Shown here: positions 1 through 9,433 of the stretch, piece by piece | Position numbering within the stretch: position 1 is the stretch's first letter | Layout of the letters: every line of letters begins with the position of its first letter | NCBI GenBank assembly: GCA_030431435.1 | Contig: JAUIJI010000019.1 | Location: 1 to 33,088, forward strand | DNA from: Alphaproteobacteria bacterium | GTDB lineage: Bacteria > Pseudomonadota > Alphaproteobacteria > Sphingomonadales > Sphingomonadaceae | DNA length: 33,088 bases | Direction of reading: 5' to 3' | Notes under the pieces: model-generated | The model's database searches: none | Told to the model about the DNA's origin: nothing | The model's input: the letters and a program-made list of their open reading frames with translations, nothing else | Position numbers and translations under genes: made by a program

Positions 1-1071
1 CGAGATGGTCACGTTGTCGCCCGGCATCACCATTTCGGTGCCTTCGGGAAGGATCACTTCGCCGGTCACGTCAGTCGTACGGAAGTAGAACTGCGGACGG
101 TAGTTGGCGAAGAACGGCGTATGACGGCCACCTTCGTCCTTGGACAGGACGTAGACTTCGGCGCTGAATTCGGTGTGCGGCTTCACGGAACCCGGCTTAC
201 ACAGAACCTGGCCACGCTCCACTTCGTCACGGCCAACACCGCGGATCAGGGCGCCGATGTTGTCACCAGCTTCACCACGATCGAGCAGCTTGCGGAACAT
301 TTCCACGCCGGTCACGGTCGTCTTGGTGGTGTCCTTGATGCCGACGATTTCGACTTCGTCGCCAACGTTCACAACGCCGGTTTCGACACGGCCGGTCACA
401 ACCGTACCACGGCCGGAGATCGAGAACACGTCTTCGATCGGCATCAGGAAGTCCTGGTCCACCGGACGCTCGGGCTGCGGGATGTAGCTGTCGACAGCTT
501 CCATCAGCGCCTTGATCGAGTTTTCGCCGATTTCCGGATCGCGACCTTCGAGAGCGGCCAGAGCCGAACCCTTAACGATCGGAATCTCGTCACCGTCGAA
601 GCCGTATTCGCTCAGCAGTTCGCGAACTTCCAGTTCCACGAGCTCGAGGATTTCCTCGTCGTCGACCTGGTCGACCTTGTTCAGGTAAACGACCAGCTGC
701 GGAACGCCGACCTGGCGAGCCAGCAGGATGTGCTCGCGGGTCTGCGGCATCGGGCCGTCAGCAGCGTTCACCACCAGGATGGCGCCGTCCATCTGCGCAG
801 CACCGGTGATCATGTTCTTCACATAGTCAGCGTGGCCCGGGCAGTCGACGTGTGCATAGTGACGGGCGTCGGTTTCATATTCCACGTGTGCGGTGGAGAT
901 AGTGATGCCGCGCTCGCGCTCCTCGGGAGCCTTGTCGATGTTTGCGAAGTCCACGGCAGAGCCCTGGACCTTGGTGATTGCAGCAGTCAGCGTGGTCTTG
1001 CCGTGGTCGACGTGACCGATGGTGCCGATGTTGCAGTGCGGCTTGTTCCGCTCGAATTTTTCCTTCGCCAT
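1..1071 (-). CDS. tuf: Elongation factor Tu (C-terminus beyond window)
   Basis: EF-Tu is the GTPase that delivers aminoacyl-tRNA to the ribosomal A site. Reading leftward from the ATG at 1071, 357 codons are visible; the family is about 396 residues, so roughly the last 40 lie outside the window. The start [20 protein letters not shown] is typical. The P-loop GHVDHGKT is at about residues 19-26, followed by the switch II DCPGH motif and the NKVD guanine-specificity motif. It is the last visible gene of the str operon, 93 bp downstream of fusA in the same direction. No frameshift is seen. The identity is certain. Whether the genome has a second tuf copy cannot be judged here. Confidence 0.98.
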   Translation of the reverse strand, partial: MAKEKFERNKPHCNIGTIGHVDHGKTTLTAAITKVQGSAVDFANIDKAPEERERGITISTAHVEYETDARHYAHVDCPGHADYVKNMITGAAQMDGAILVVNAADGPMPQTREHILLARQVGVPQLVVYLNKVDQVDDEEILELVELEVRELLSEYGFDGDEIPIVKGSALAALEGRDPEIGENSIKALMEAVDSYIPQPERPVDQDFLMPIEDVFSISGRGTVVTGRVETGVVNVGDEVEIVGIKDTTKTTVTGVEMFRKLLDRGEAGDNIGALIRGVGRDEVERGQVLCKPGSVKPHTEFSAEVYVLSKDEGGRHTPFFANYRPQFYFRTTDVTGEVILPEGTEMVMPGDNVTIS

Positions 1072-1164
1072 TTCTCAATAACCTTCTTTGTTCGAATCTG
1101 ATTTCTGAAAGATCAGGCGGGCACCCGCTGAATCAGGCGCCCGCCCCTAAACGCTGATCTCGCC

Positions 1165-3258
<2,094 letters not shown>

Positions 3259-3378
3259 ATTGCTTTCCTTAACGGTTCGGGACGGAAATCGGGTCGCGCC
3301 CCATTTAGTGACTTTTGTGACCACTTGAAGACCGGACCGGGGCCTATCCCCGAAATCCGGCCTTTCAAGCAGACGCCA

Positions 3379-3849
3379 TTACCAGCGGTAGTGCGAGAAG
3401 GCGCGGTTCGCGTCCGCCATGCGGTGCGTGTCTTCGCGCTTCTTCACGGCATTGCCGCGGTTGTTGGCCGCATCCATCAGCTCACCCGACAGGCGGGCAG
3501 CCATGGTGGTTTCCGCACGGCCGCGAGCCGCACCGATCAGCCAGCGGATAGCCAGCGCCTGCGCACGCTCGGGGCGAACCTCGACCGGCACCTGGTAGGT
3601 CGCACCACCGACACGGCGGCTGCGCACTTCGACCTGCGGCTTGATGTTGTCCAGCGCGGTGTGGAACACCTCGACCGGGTTGGCCTTGGCCTTGGCTTCC
3701 ACCGTATCCAGAGCGCCATAGACGATCTTTTCGGCAACCGCCTTCTTACCATCGAGCATGAGGTTGTTCATGAACTTCGACAGGACCTCATCACCAAACT
3801 TGGGATCAGGCAGGATTTCCCGCTTCTCGGGACGACGACGACGTGACAT
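3379..3849 (-). CDS. rpsG: 30S ribosomal protein S7
   Basis: S7 is a primary 16S rRNA-binding protein that nucleates assembly of the 30S head and lines the E-site exit. The reading from the ATG at 3849 gives 156 residues, the normal alphaproteobacterial length, beginning [20 protein letters not shown] and ending AFSHYRW. An 11-residue upstream in-frame extension has no counterpart in the family and was left out. It is the second gene of the str operon. A strong hairpin at 3912-3957 separates it from rpsL. In other bacteria S7 represses its own operon translationally; whether it does so here is not shown. Confidence 0.97.
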   Translation of the reverse strand: MSRRRRPEKREILPDPKFGDEVLSKFMNNLMLDGKKAVAEKIVYGALDTVEAKAKANPVEVFHTALDNIKPQVEVRSRRVGGATYQVPVEVRPERAQALAIRWLIGAARGRAETTMAARLSGELMDAANNRGNAVKKREDTHRMADANRAFSHYRW

Positions 3850-3911
3850 TTCTTCTAACTCCTTCGGAGTGCGCCCCGACATTCGTCGGGGCTTTGCGGC
3901 TCCGGCCCACT

Positions 3912-3957
3912 CCCCTCCCGGCCACCCGGAGATTACCTTGAAGGTAGCCGGGAGGGG
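3912..3957. repeat. Strong hairpin between rpsL and rpsG
   Basis: An 11-bp perfect inverted repeat (CCCCTCCCGGC at 3912-3922 and its complement at 3947-3957) continues inward for three more pairs after one mismatch. It lies in the 137-bp rpsL-rpsG spacer. There is no T-run on either side, so it is not a classical intrinsic terminator. It could tune readthrough or mRNA stability, or be an S7 feedback site; these are inferences. Confidence 0.6.
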
Positions 3958-3986
3958 GAGCGGTCCTGCGCCGCAGCGTTAAAACC

Positions 3987-4358
3987 TTACTTCGGACGCT
4001 TGGCGCCGTACTTCGAACGGGACTGCTTGCGGTCCTTCACGCCCTGCGTGTCGAGAACGCCGCGCAGCACGTGGTAGCGCACGCCGGGAAGGTCGCGCAC
4101 ACGGCCGCCGCGGATCAGCACAACGGAGTGCTCCTGCAGGTTGTGGCCTTCGCCCGGGATATAGGCGATGATCTCGCGCTGGTTGGTCAGGCGGATCTTG
4201 GCCACCTTGCGAAGGGCCGAGTTCGGCTTCTTCGGAGTGGTGGTATAGACGCGCGTGCAAACGCCGCGCTTCTGCGGGTTGGCCATCATGGCCGCGGACT
4301 TGCTCTTCTTGACGATCGGCTTACGCGGCTTGCGGACAAGCTGGTTGATAGTTGGCAT
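3987..4358 (-). CDS. rpsL: 30S ribosomal protein S12
   Basis: S12 lies at the decoding centre and governs translational accuracy and streptomycin response. It is 123 residues, full length. The conserved segment [19 protein letters not shown] keeps lysine at residue 43. In the second streptomycin loop, [10 protein letters not shown], residue 88 (codon 4095-4097, CGC) is arginine, where E. coli has lysine. Lysine to arginine at this site is a known streptomycin-resistance change in other bacteria. It is the first gene of the str operon, with the operon promoter presumably within 4359-4856. Confidence 0.98.
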   Translation of the reverse strand: MPTINQLVRKPRKPIVKKSKSAAMMANPQKRGVCTRVYTTTPKKPNSALRKVAKIRLTNQREIIAYIPGEGHNLQEHSVVLIRGGRVRDLPGVRYHVLRGVLDTQGVKDRKQSRSKYGAKRPK

Positions 4359-4401
4359 TAAGTTCTCACTTCACCTGCGGGTCCGCGCCCTGCCCCACCA
4401 T

Positions 4402-4492
4402 CCGCTTATGCTGAGCTTGTCGAAGCATCGCCCTTCACTTCGGGCAAACCTCGAAAAACAAAACGACCCTTCGACAAGCTCAGGGTGAGCGG
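4402..4492. repeat. Palindromic element with TTCGACAAGCTCAG arms
   Basis: The arms CTGAGCTTGTCGAAG (4411-4425) and CTTCGACAAGCTCAG (4469-4483) are a perfect 15-bp inverted repeat. It extends imperfectly to about 26 bp on each side (4402-4427 and 4466-4492) and encloses about 40 bp with a small GCCC/GGGC hairpin. I recall this arm sequence as a common dispersed intergenic palindrome in sphingomonads and related alphaproteobacteria. It sits upstream of the str operon. Copy number needs a genome search. Confidence 0.75.
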
Positions 4493-4573
4493 AAAAGGGG
4501 ACAAGCCGCTTTCCCAAGTTTGTGGCGCTTCGGGCATCAGATGGAATGTATCGGGATCGCCCCGCTTGCTGCG

Positions 4574-4737
4574 TTCCCGCTAAGGCGGGAACCTCGTGCC
4601 GCAAGCTCTTGCCCGCGGGAGACCCCCGCCTTCGCGGGGGAGCACAAGAGGCGAGCCTGAAACGCTCCACCTGGTGCCTCGGGCACCGGTTACTTTGACG
4701 GCTGCACCACCTGCCTGATTTCCCGCGAAGGCGGGAA
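4574..4737. repeat. Three GCGGGAA-type hairpins in a row
   Basis: Three short hairpins with 7-bp stems and 4-base loops lie at 4574-4591 (TTCCCGC/GCGGGAA), 4623-4640 (CCCCCGC/GCGGGGG) and 4720-4737 (TTCCCGC/GCGGGAA). The first and third share the same stem. This is the REP-like intergenic palindrome type frequent in high-GC alphaproteobacteria. Apart from these, the palindrome at 4402-4492 and presumably the str promoter, I see nothing coding in 4359-4856. Confidence 0.65.
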
Positions 4738-4856
4738 CCTCAATCAGCCTGGCACGACACCGGCAATGTTCAGCTCTATATATCGAAAAAGGGCCAAGCC
4801 CCCATCCGAGACCGCGCGCCTTTAGCGGGGGGATGGCGGGGGGTCAAGGGGGGTGC

Positions 4857-5378
4857 TTATGAGCGTTGCTCCAGATATTGACCTACACTTACCACGCCCT
4901 TGTCTGTCAATTCGACGAAATTGACGCGCCGGTCATATCCAGATGTCGAGCGCTTCACATAGCCACTCTGCTCAAGCTGGCTGATGTACCTTAGTGCGGT
5001 GGTCGATGGACAATCTGAAGCAATACACAAACTGGTTGTCGAAACCTTGGCACCTCCGGCAAACTGCATGAATAACTCCAGCAGCATGTCCCAAGCAGGC
5101 TCACCGAGTAGCTCTGGCGAAATATACTCCCGCCTCTTGCGACGCCCGTCATAGATAAGCTTTGCCTTCATAGCGAGATTGATCGCATTTCGCTCGATGC
5201 GCGACAGTGAGTTGTGCCAGCGGAAAATCGAGCGCGCTTGCGGCCCCTGCCAATCCTGATCAAGTGAATCGGCCAGATGAAGCAGGGTGTTTGCAAGGTT
5301 CCTTATGTCTTCAGGCTTCCAGCTTTCTGCCAAACCGGCAAGAAGGGCCTGACCATCCTTTTGAAGCATGTTGTCCAT
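4857..5378 (-). CDS. Winged-helix (MarR-like) regulator, module copy 1
   Basis: A 173-residue predicted DNA-binding protein. The C-terminal half has a MarR-like winged helix: VSTTSLCIASDCPSTTALRY forms the helix-turn-helix, followed by the wing SGYDRRVNFVELTDKG. The N-terminal part is helical with a basic run (YDGRRKRR) before LLGEPAWDMLLELF, a phrase I recall from a sphingomonad family of winged-helix proteins of unknown function. The ATG at 5378 shares its A with the TGA of the upstream membrane-protein gene (TGATG), which indicates translational coupling. It is the last gene of copy 1; copy 2 has a RadC-like gene in this place. Target genes are unknown. Confidence 0.85.
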   Translation of the reverse strand: MDNMLQKDGQALLAGLAESWKPEDIRNLANTLLHLADSLDQDWQGPQARSIFRWHNSLSRIERNAINLAMKAKLIYDGRRKRREYISPELLGEPAWDMLLELFMQFAGGAKVSTTSLCIASDCPSTTALRYISQLEQSGYVKRSTSGYDRRVNFVELTDKGVVSVGQYLEQRS

Positions 5379-5848
5379 CAGGCATGCCTCTCTTGGGGGG
5401 AAAAAGGGATGCGCCAGTCTCGTGCCCGAATGCCCCTCGTACGGCGCAAAAAGTAAGCTAATGATCCAAAACCAAGGATAACGGTTTGCAATATAATCGG
5501 CCCCTGCGTCATGCCCCAAAATGCCCGGCTCATCCCAAACTGGATCACAAATGCCGAAAGATGGCCTGTCACTTCCACAAGCCAGAAGGCAGAAAAGAAC
5601 AGAGGCCAGACCCGATTGGATTGGATGGCCAACAATAGAGTTAGGAGAAAGAACACAGACGTTAGCAACAAGTAAGCCAAATTCGGGCCAAAATAGTCGA
5701 CCGGTTGGCCAAGCGCCGTCAACACAACCTTAATGAAATAGGCCAGCAGTAGGAGGGCCGCGCCAATGCGCTCAGGCCCCCCTCCCTGCCAGAGGCTCCA
5801 AAGGCAAATGCCGACAAGTGATAGTTGTAGGATTTCCATGATCGGCAT
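5378..5848 (-). CDS. Four-helix membrane protein, module copy 1
   Basis: A 156-residue integral membrane protein with about four hydrophobic helices and a basic cytoplasmic tail (RRTRGIRARDWR). I do not recognise a named family. It is clearly related to the 155-residue protein at 8966-9433: both have a GG.GPE(R/K) turn after helix 1, an AI(Q/R)(S/A)NR(V/I)(W/Y)PL segment before helix 3 and an Arg-rich tail ending ..WR. It starts 15 bp after the small helical gene and is coupled to the winged-helix gene by TGATG. The base composition is low for this genome: by hand count, 5581-5640 is about 52% G+C against 67% at 8641-8700. A sensor or anchor role is inferred only. Confidence 0.85.
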   Translation of the reverse strand: MPIMEILQLSLVGICLWSLWQGGGPERIGAALLLLAYFIKVVLTALGQPVDYFGPNLAYLLLTSVFFLLTLLLAIQSNRVWPLFFSAFWLVEVTGHLSAFVIQFGMSRAFWGMTQGPIILQTVILGFGSLAYFLRRTRGIRARDWRIPFSPQERHA

Positions 5849-5863
5849 AGCTGCGAAGCTCAG

Positions 5864-6181
5864 TCAGGCTGCCAACTGACCGGTGCGCATGGGACCGTTC
5901 TCGGGACAATCGTCCACCAAGCCTTTCTCACGCCCGATATCGAGCAGTCCGCCGTGCACCCGAGCGAGGTCATTTCCAGACGCCGTGATGGACTGCTGTG
6001 CCTTGATCAGGCGCATGATCTCAGCCTGTCCAATCCAGTTGCGTTGCTCGGCCTCCATTCGCGCGCGCAGCATTTCGGTAAGCAGCTGGGACTGGCGCAG
6101 GAGAGCTTCATCCAAGGCCGTTTCCGCATGCTTCAGTTCCTCGGTGATCCGCATGGTTGCGATCTGGGGGGTCATAGTCAT
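5864..6181 (-). CDS. Small helical protein, module copy 1
   Basis: A 105-residue soluble protein, almost entirely helical and probably coiled coil, rich in Glu, Gln and Arg (ELKHAETALDEALLRQSQLL). I recognise no family. Homology to 8599-8925 runs along its length: the same heptad-like spacing, the GQ pair in mid-protein, and a terminal (E/G)..P.R.GQ motif with one Cys. A GTG at 6241 overlaps the regulator's stop (TAGTG), but the ATG at 6181 has a GGAG Shine-Dalgarno and gives the same length as the paralogue, so I chose it. It lies between the anchored LuxR-type regulator and the membrane protein. Confidence 0.8.
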   Translation of the reverse strand: MTMTPQIATMRITEELKHAETALDEALLRQSQLLTEMLRARMEAEQRNWIGQAEIMRLIKAQQSITASGNDLARVHGGLLDIGREKGLVDDCPENGPMRTGQLAA

Positions 6182-6240
6182 TTGTTTGGTCTCCGTGTTT
6201 GTGAAAGCCCACTCTTGGGCACGGACCAAATCGGAGGACA

Positions 6241-6759
6241 CTACATCATCAGGCGTGACAGTTGCTCAAACATCGCCAAGCCACCAATCCCGACCACAAT
6301 GGTTGCCGCCGCAATTGCGAAGACGGCTCCCACGCGCATCAAGACGGCATTTTGTCCTTCGAAAATCGCCGGGACAAGGCGACCATTATCCGATGCAACT
6401 GGCGGTTCCACAGATGTGCTTGCCTGTGGTAAATCGACAATCAAATCAGAGCGATCACCCGGTCCACGGCTTTGATGCAACGGTAATGCCGAAGATTCGA
6501 TATACGATTTATCATATATCGTTTTTCCATATATGCCTCGAAGGCGCTTGTACGCAGAAATCAGGTCGCTACGCCGTTCAACGTCGAGCTTTTCTCTCGC
6601 AAGTCGGATACGCTGGTCGACCGTGTGTGGAGAGATTCCGAGCTCCCGCGCTATCTCTTTCGAGGTCTTGTGTTCCAACAGCAGATCCAGAACTTCTCTC
6701 TGGCGTTCTGTCAAAATCTCCAGTCTACTCATCGAAGTGCCTTGTGGCTCTTCCGGCAT
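6241..6759 (-). CDS. Membrane-anchored LuxR-type HTH regulator, copy 1
   Basis: A 172-residue protein with a LuxR/GerE helix-turn-helix at its N-terminus (LTERQREVLDLLLEHKTSKE at 17-36, then IARELGISPHTVDQRIRLAR), a linker of about 60 residues, and a single hydrophobic helix at about 141-165 ending almost at the C-terminus. This order, DNA-binding domain first and a tail anchor, implies a regulator held at the inner membrane. There is no receiver or autoinducer domain. The ATG at 6759 has an AGGGGG Shine-Dalgarno; an ATG at 6732 is the alternative. It is first in the copy-1 operon and homologous to 7995-8528. The AT-rich stretch just after the HTH contains a palindrome (6498-6521). Confidence 0.88.
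   Translation of the reverse strand: MPEEPQGTSMSRLEILTERQREVLDLLLEHKTSKEIARELGISPHTVDQRIRLAREKLDVERRSDLISAYKRLRGIYGKTIYDKSYIESSALPLHQSRGPGDRSDLIVDLPQASTSVEPPVASDNGRLVPAIFEGQNAVLMRVGAVFAIAAATIVVGIGGLAMFEQLSRLMM
6498..6521. promoter_or_regulatory. Palindrome inside the copy-1 regulator gene
   Basis: CGATATACG at 6498-6506 and CATATATCG at 6513-6521 are 9-base arms with one mismatch around a 6-base centre, in a very AT-rich patch (35% G+C over 6481-6540) that codes for the linker after the HTH. A binding site for the encoded regulator is possible but unproven. Confidence 0.25.
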
Positions 6760-7192
6760 CTTTGCCCCCTTACTGCGACCCGAACTTGGGTTTAGCCTGC
6801 GGTCCTTGTTATGTTGTTGACCCAGGTCATCGCGCTCTCATTTTCCCAAGAGTCCTACCAATTTGCCGCAGCCGATGTGCTTTTGACAAGGCACAGGCCC
6901 AGTTCGAGACAAATTTTTCACAACTAGCAAAGGAAATTTACATCAGTTTTTCAGGAGTATCTTTGATATCGTTCACTATTTCGCCAACCGGTGCAGGATT
7001 TTTCCTGCGCCCGATCCGGGGAAAATTTGGTCACGCAATTGCGACGGTGAGGTGCCGTTCACGTAATCCTACGTAGAACATCTGCAGACCGCCGATAATT
7101 GCGATAAAACCTCTTTCCTACAGCCCCTCCCCCATGCTCACCCGCTGGGCATGACCAACACCAGAGCCATCGCCCGGCAGGGCACTTCGTAT
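6760..7192. other. Intergenic region between module copy 1 and the HTH gene
   Basis: This 433-bp stretch separates two divergently transcribed genes and should hold both promoters. Visible items are a TTGACA at about 6893, a GCAGGA/TCCTGC hairpin near 6993-7008, and an ACGTA-N4-TACGT inverted repeat near 7062-7075. I could not pair any -35 with a convincing -10. No gene is seen. Confidence 0.4.
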
Positions 7193-7810
7193 ATGACCAC
7201 GCGATCCGGGGAGTTGCCCTCGCCCGATGAGCCGCTGCTCGCCTTCACACCCGTCCCGCACTCGCGGCCCAGGCGCAATTCGATCACGGCGGAGCGGCAG
7301 CGGGCCTTTATCGCGCATCTTGCGGCCACGGGGATTGTCACGCAGGCGGCGCTGCATATCGGCGCTTCCAAGGAGGCGCTGTACAAACTGCGCCAGTGGC
7401 CCGGGGCGGAAGAGTTCAATGCGGCGTGGGATGCTGCGGTGGATCGCGGGGTGGCGCGGCTGGAGGATTGCGCGCTGGCTCGCGCTATCGAGGGGGAGGA
7501 GCGGCTGGTGGTGTCAGCCGGAAAGCTGATCGGCACCGAGCGGCGGCACAATGAATCCCTCGTGATGTTCCTGCTGCGCCATCGCCGCGCGCATCGCTAT
7601 GGCTCCGACATAAGGCCCGGACACCCGCTTTACGAGCGCATCCGCATCGAAGTGCTCGCCGATATCGCCGCGCGCGAGCCGAGCGATGAGGAGATACTCG
7701 AGGAACTGAACGCCAAGATCGACGCTTTCCGCCGCAATCTGGAGGCGCAGGGCGAACCGGGCGAATCACTATCAGGCGACAAGAATGTGCAAATCGGATC
7801 AGCTGGCTGA
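7193..7810 (+). CDS. Terminase-small-subunit-like HTH protein
   Basis: A 205-residue protein with a helix-turn-helix region (ITAERQRAFIAHLAATGIVT, then QAALHIGASKEALYKLRQWP) resembling phage terminase small subunits. The rest is charged and helical, with no catalytic motif. An in-frame ATG at 7151 has no Shine-Dalgarno; the ATG at 7193 has AGGG about ten bases upstream and was preferred. It stands alone between the two divergent module copies, with 433 bp upstream and 184 bp downstream. No other phage gene is nearby, so a working terminase is unlikely; a domesticated DNA-binding protein fits better. I recall similar solitary genes in sphingomonads. Function is unknown. Confidence 0.75.
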   Translation: MTTRSGELPSPDEPLLAFTPVPHSRPRRNSITAERQRAFIAHLAATGIVTQAALHIGASKEALYKLRQWPGAEEFNAAWDAAVDRGVARLEDCALARAIEGEERLVVSAGKLIGTERRHNESLVMFLLRHRRAHRYGSDIRPGHPLYERIRIEVLADIAAREPSDEEILEELNAKIDAFRRNLEAQGEPGESLSGDKNVQIGSAG

Positions 7811-7994
7811 CACCGTTCGACCGGCCGGTTGCCCTATCAGGCCGGATTATCCTGTCTTTTCAGGACCGGGTCCGGCAAGCTTTCCAACGGCATGGCTAAC
7901 TGTTAAGAAAGGTTAACCGCGACCCGATACGCAGGGTCAATCGTTTTACGTTGGACTCTGCGGGATTGTTAACTCGCCGGAACCCGAAAACGCC

Positions 7995-8528
7995 ATGCAA
8001 GACCACACTATCAGCCTCGAGGATGTCTTCGACACACTCACCGCAAAGCAGCGCGAGACGATTGAGCTGCTCGGCGAAGGCTGGACCAGCAAGGAGATGG
8101 CCCATGCGCTGGGAATCTCCGAATCCGCGGTGATCCAGCGGATCGAGACGCTGCGCGCCAAGACCGGCGGCATGTTGCGCAAGGACCTTGCCCGCGCCTG
8201 GCGTGACCATACCGCCCGGGAGGAGCCGCCTCTGGGAGACTGTAAGGACCTTACAGGTAAGATTTTTCAGGTGTCGCCTGACGCTGGCTGGCCGCAAGAA
8301 GCGCCCCAGGATCACTTCGACAACGAGCTCGAACTGGCCGACGCAATGCCCTTCGAGGCACCTGCGCCATGGGCCCGGAGCGAAGAACCCGAGGTGGTCC
8401 CGGAGATGCTCGACGGGCGTGATGCCGTGTTCAGGCGCTCCTTCCTCGCCATTGGCATGGCCGTGGGCATGCTGGTCGCAATGCTGGTGCTGCTGTCAGT
8501 GGCAAGCGAGGTGGGAGAACTGCTCTGA
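7995..8528 (+). CDS. Membrane-anchored LuxR-type HTH regulator, copy 2
   Basis: A 177-residue paralogue of the regulator at 6241-6759. The N-terminal LuxR-type HTH (LTAKQRETIELLGEGWTSKE at 15-34, then MAHALGISESAVIQRIETLR) aligns with copy 1. A Pro/Glu-rich linker follows, and one hydrophobic helix (about 149-170) lies within a few residues of the C-terminus. The residues before the helix match too: PEMLDGRDAVFRR against PAIFEGQNAVLMR. There is no sensor domain, so any signal probably comes through the membrane partner. It is the first gene of copy 2, with GC content like the rest of the chromosome. A perfect 17-base palindrome lies in its linker (8240-8256). Confidence 0.88.
   Translation: MQDHTISLEDVFDTLTAKQRETIELLGEGWTSKEMAHALGISESAVIQRIETLRAKTGGMLRKDLARAWRDHTAREEPPLGDCKDLTGKIFQVSPDAGWPQEAPQDHFDNELELADAMPFEAPAPWARSEEPEVVPEMLDGRDAVFRRSFLAIGMAVGMLVAMLVLLSVASEVGELL
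8240..8256. promoter_or_regulatory. Perfect palindrome inside the copy-2 regulator gene
   Basis: CTGTAAGG-A-CCTTACAG is a perfect inverted repeat with 8-base arms and a 1-base centre. It lies in the coding sequence just after the HTH region, where copy 1 also has a palindrome of different sequence. It could be an intragenic operator or chance. Confidence 0.3.
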
Positions 8529-8598
8529 CGTGTTGTCGCCCGACCTCCCGGTTTGGGTTTGCGCTGGCATTGAGCCTGCCGGCGCCGGAGAACATAGC

Positions 8599-8925
8599 AT
8601 GTTGACTATCGAAGCAGCTGGCGCCCGTGTGGCGTCTGACCTGGAAGATGCCGAAAGGCTCACCAACGAGAGCCTCCGCGCCCTCGCCCGCCTGCAACTG
8701 AGCATGTTGAACGTGCGGCTCGATACCGAACTGCCGCAGTACCAGGGCCAGCTGGCCGTGGTGCGCCTGCAGGAAGCACAGAAGCAGATGGTCGATGCGA
8801 TGAGCAACCTCACCAAGGTGCACAAGTCCATGCGCGAGGATTACCTCAAGATCACCGGCCTGCCGGATGCCCCGGGCCGCTGCCCGCGCGGACAGATCGC
8901 CCTGGCGGAGAAAACCGCTGCCTGA
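8599..8925 (+). CDS. Small helical protein, module copy 2
   Basis: A 108-residue helical protein without a recognised domain, homologous to the 105-residue protein at 5864-6181. Shared traits are an N-terminal short strand-like start, a long amphipathic helix (EDAERLTNESLRALARLQLS), the mid-protein GQ, a second helix ending KITGLPDAP, and the terminal C-P-R-GQ signature. The ATG at 8599 has a GGAG Shine-Dalgarno nine bases upstream. A longer in-frame reading from 8188 overlaps the regulator gene and is not credible. It is 70 bp after the regulator and 40 bp before the membrane-protein gene. A dimerising adaptor between those two is a guess. Confidence 0.8.
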   Translation: MLTIEAAGARVASDLEDAERLTNESLRALARLQLSMLNVRLDTELPQYQGQLAVVRLQEAQKQMVDAMSNLTKVHKSMREDYLKITGLPDAPGRCPRGQIALAEKTAA

Positions 8926-8965
8926 CGCTTCGGGAAAGTGGCGCGTCTGATCGCCGTATGATGAG

Positions 8966-9433
8966 ATGGGCGCGCTGCTTCTCGAATACCGAGCCTTTGT
9001 CCAGTACCTGCTGATATTCGCGCTGACGGCCTATGCCTTCCGGGGTGGCGATGGCCCCGAGAAATGGGCCGGCGCGACACTGTCGGCCATGGTCTTGCTG
9101 GACATCCTTTACCGAACGCTGGTCCCGGCGGGCAATGTCTACAACCGGATCGACTACGGCCTTCTCGCCATCGATCTTGCGGTGTTTGCCAGCCTCGGCC
9201 TTCTCGCCATCAGGGCGAACCGGATTTACCCGCTATGGATGTTTGCAGCACAGATCATATCCACCATGACGCATTTCAACCGGGAGTTGAGCGCGGACAT
9301 GGAGCCGATCGCCTACTTCGTGCTGGCGAGAGCGCCGTCCTATATCCAGATCATCGCCCTCTTGTGTGGACTGGTGGCGCACCGGCGCAGGATCAGGCGC
9401 TTCGGCACGTACCGGTCCTGGCGCAATTCCTGA
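8966..9433 (+). CDS. Four-helix membrane protein, module copy 2
   Basis: A 155-residue membrane protein with about four hydrophobic helices and an Arg-rich C-terminal tail (HRRRIRRFGTYRSWRNS). It is homologous to 5378-5848, sharing FRGGDGPEKW after helix 1, AIRANRIYPL before helix 3, and the tail. No family name comes to mind, and there is no obvious catalytic or transport motif. The ATG at 8966 has no strong Shine-Dalgarno; an ATG at 8958 is out of frame. The downstream RadC-like gene begins inside or right at its end. Its constant company with an anchored regulator suggests a signalling partner in the membrane, which is inference. Confidence 0.85.
   Translation: MGALLLEYRAFVQYLLIFALTAYAFRGGDGPEKWAGATLSAMVLLDILYRTLVPAGNVYNRIDYGLLAIDLAVFASLGLLAIRANRIYPLWMFAAQIISTMTHFNRELSADMEPIAYFVLARAPSYIQIIALLCGLVAHRRRIRRFGTYRSWRNS

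Noticed and set aside
121-1101. A 326-codon plus-strand frame opposite tuf
   Set aside because: Antisense shadow of EF-Tu with no start signal or domain.
4359-4856. A CRISPR array or tRNA genes in the repeat-rich region
   Set aside because: The repeats are isolated palindromes with irregular spacing, not direct repeats with uniform spacers, and no tRNA cloverleaf or TTC arm is seen.
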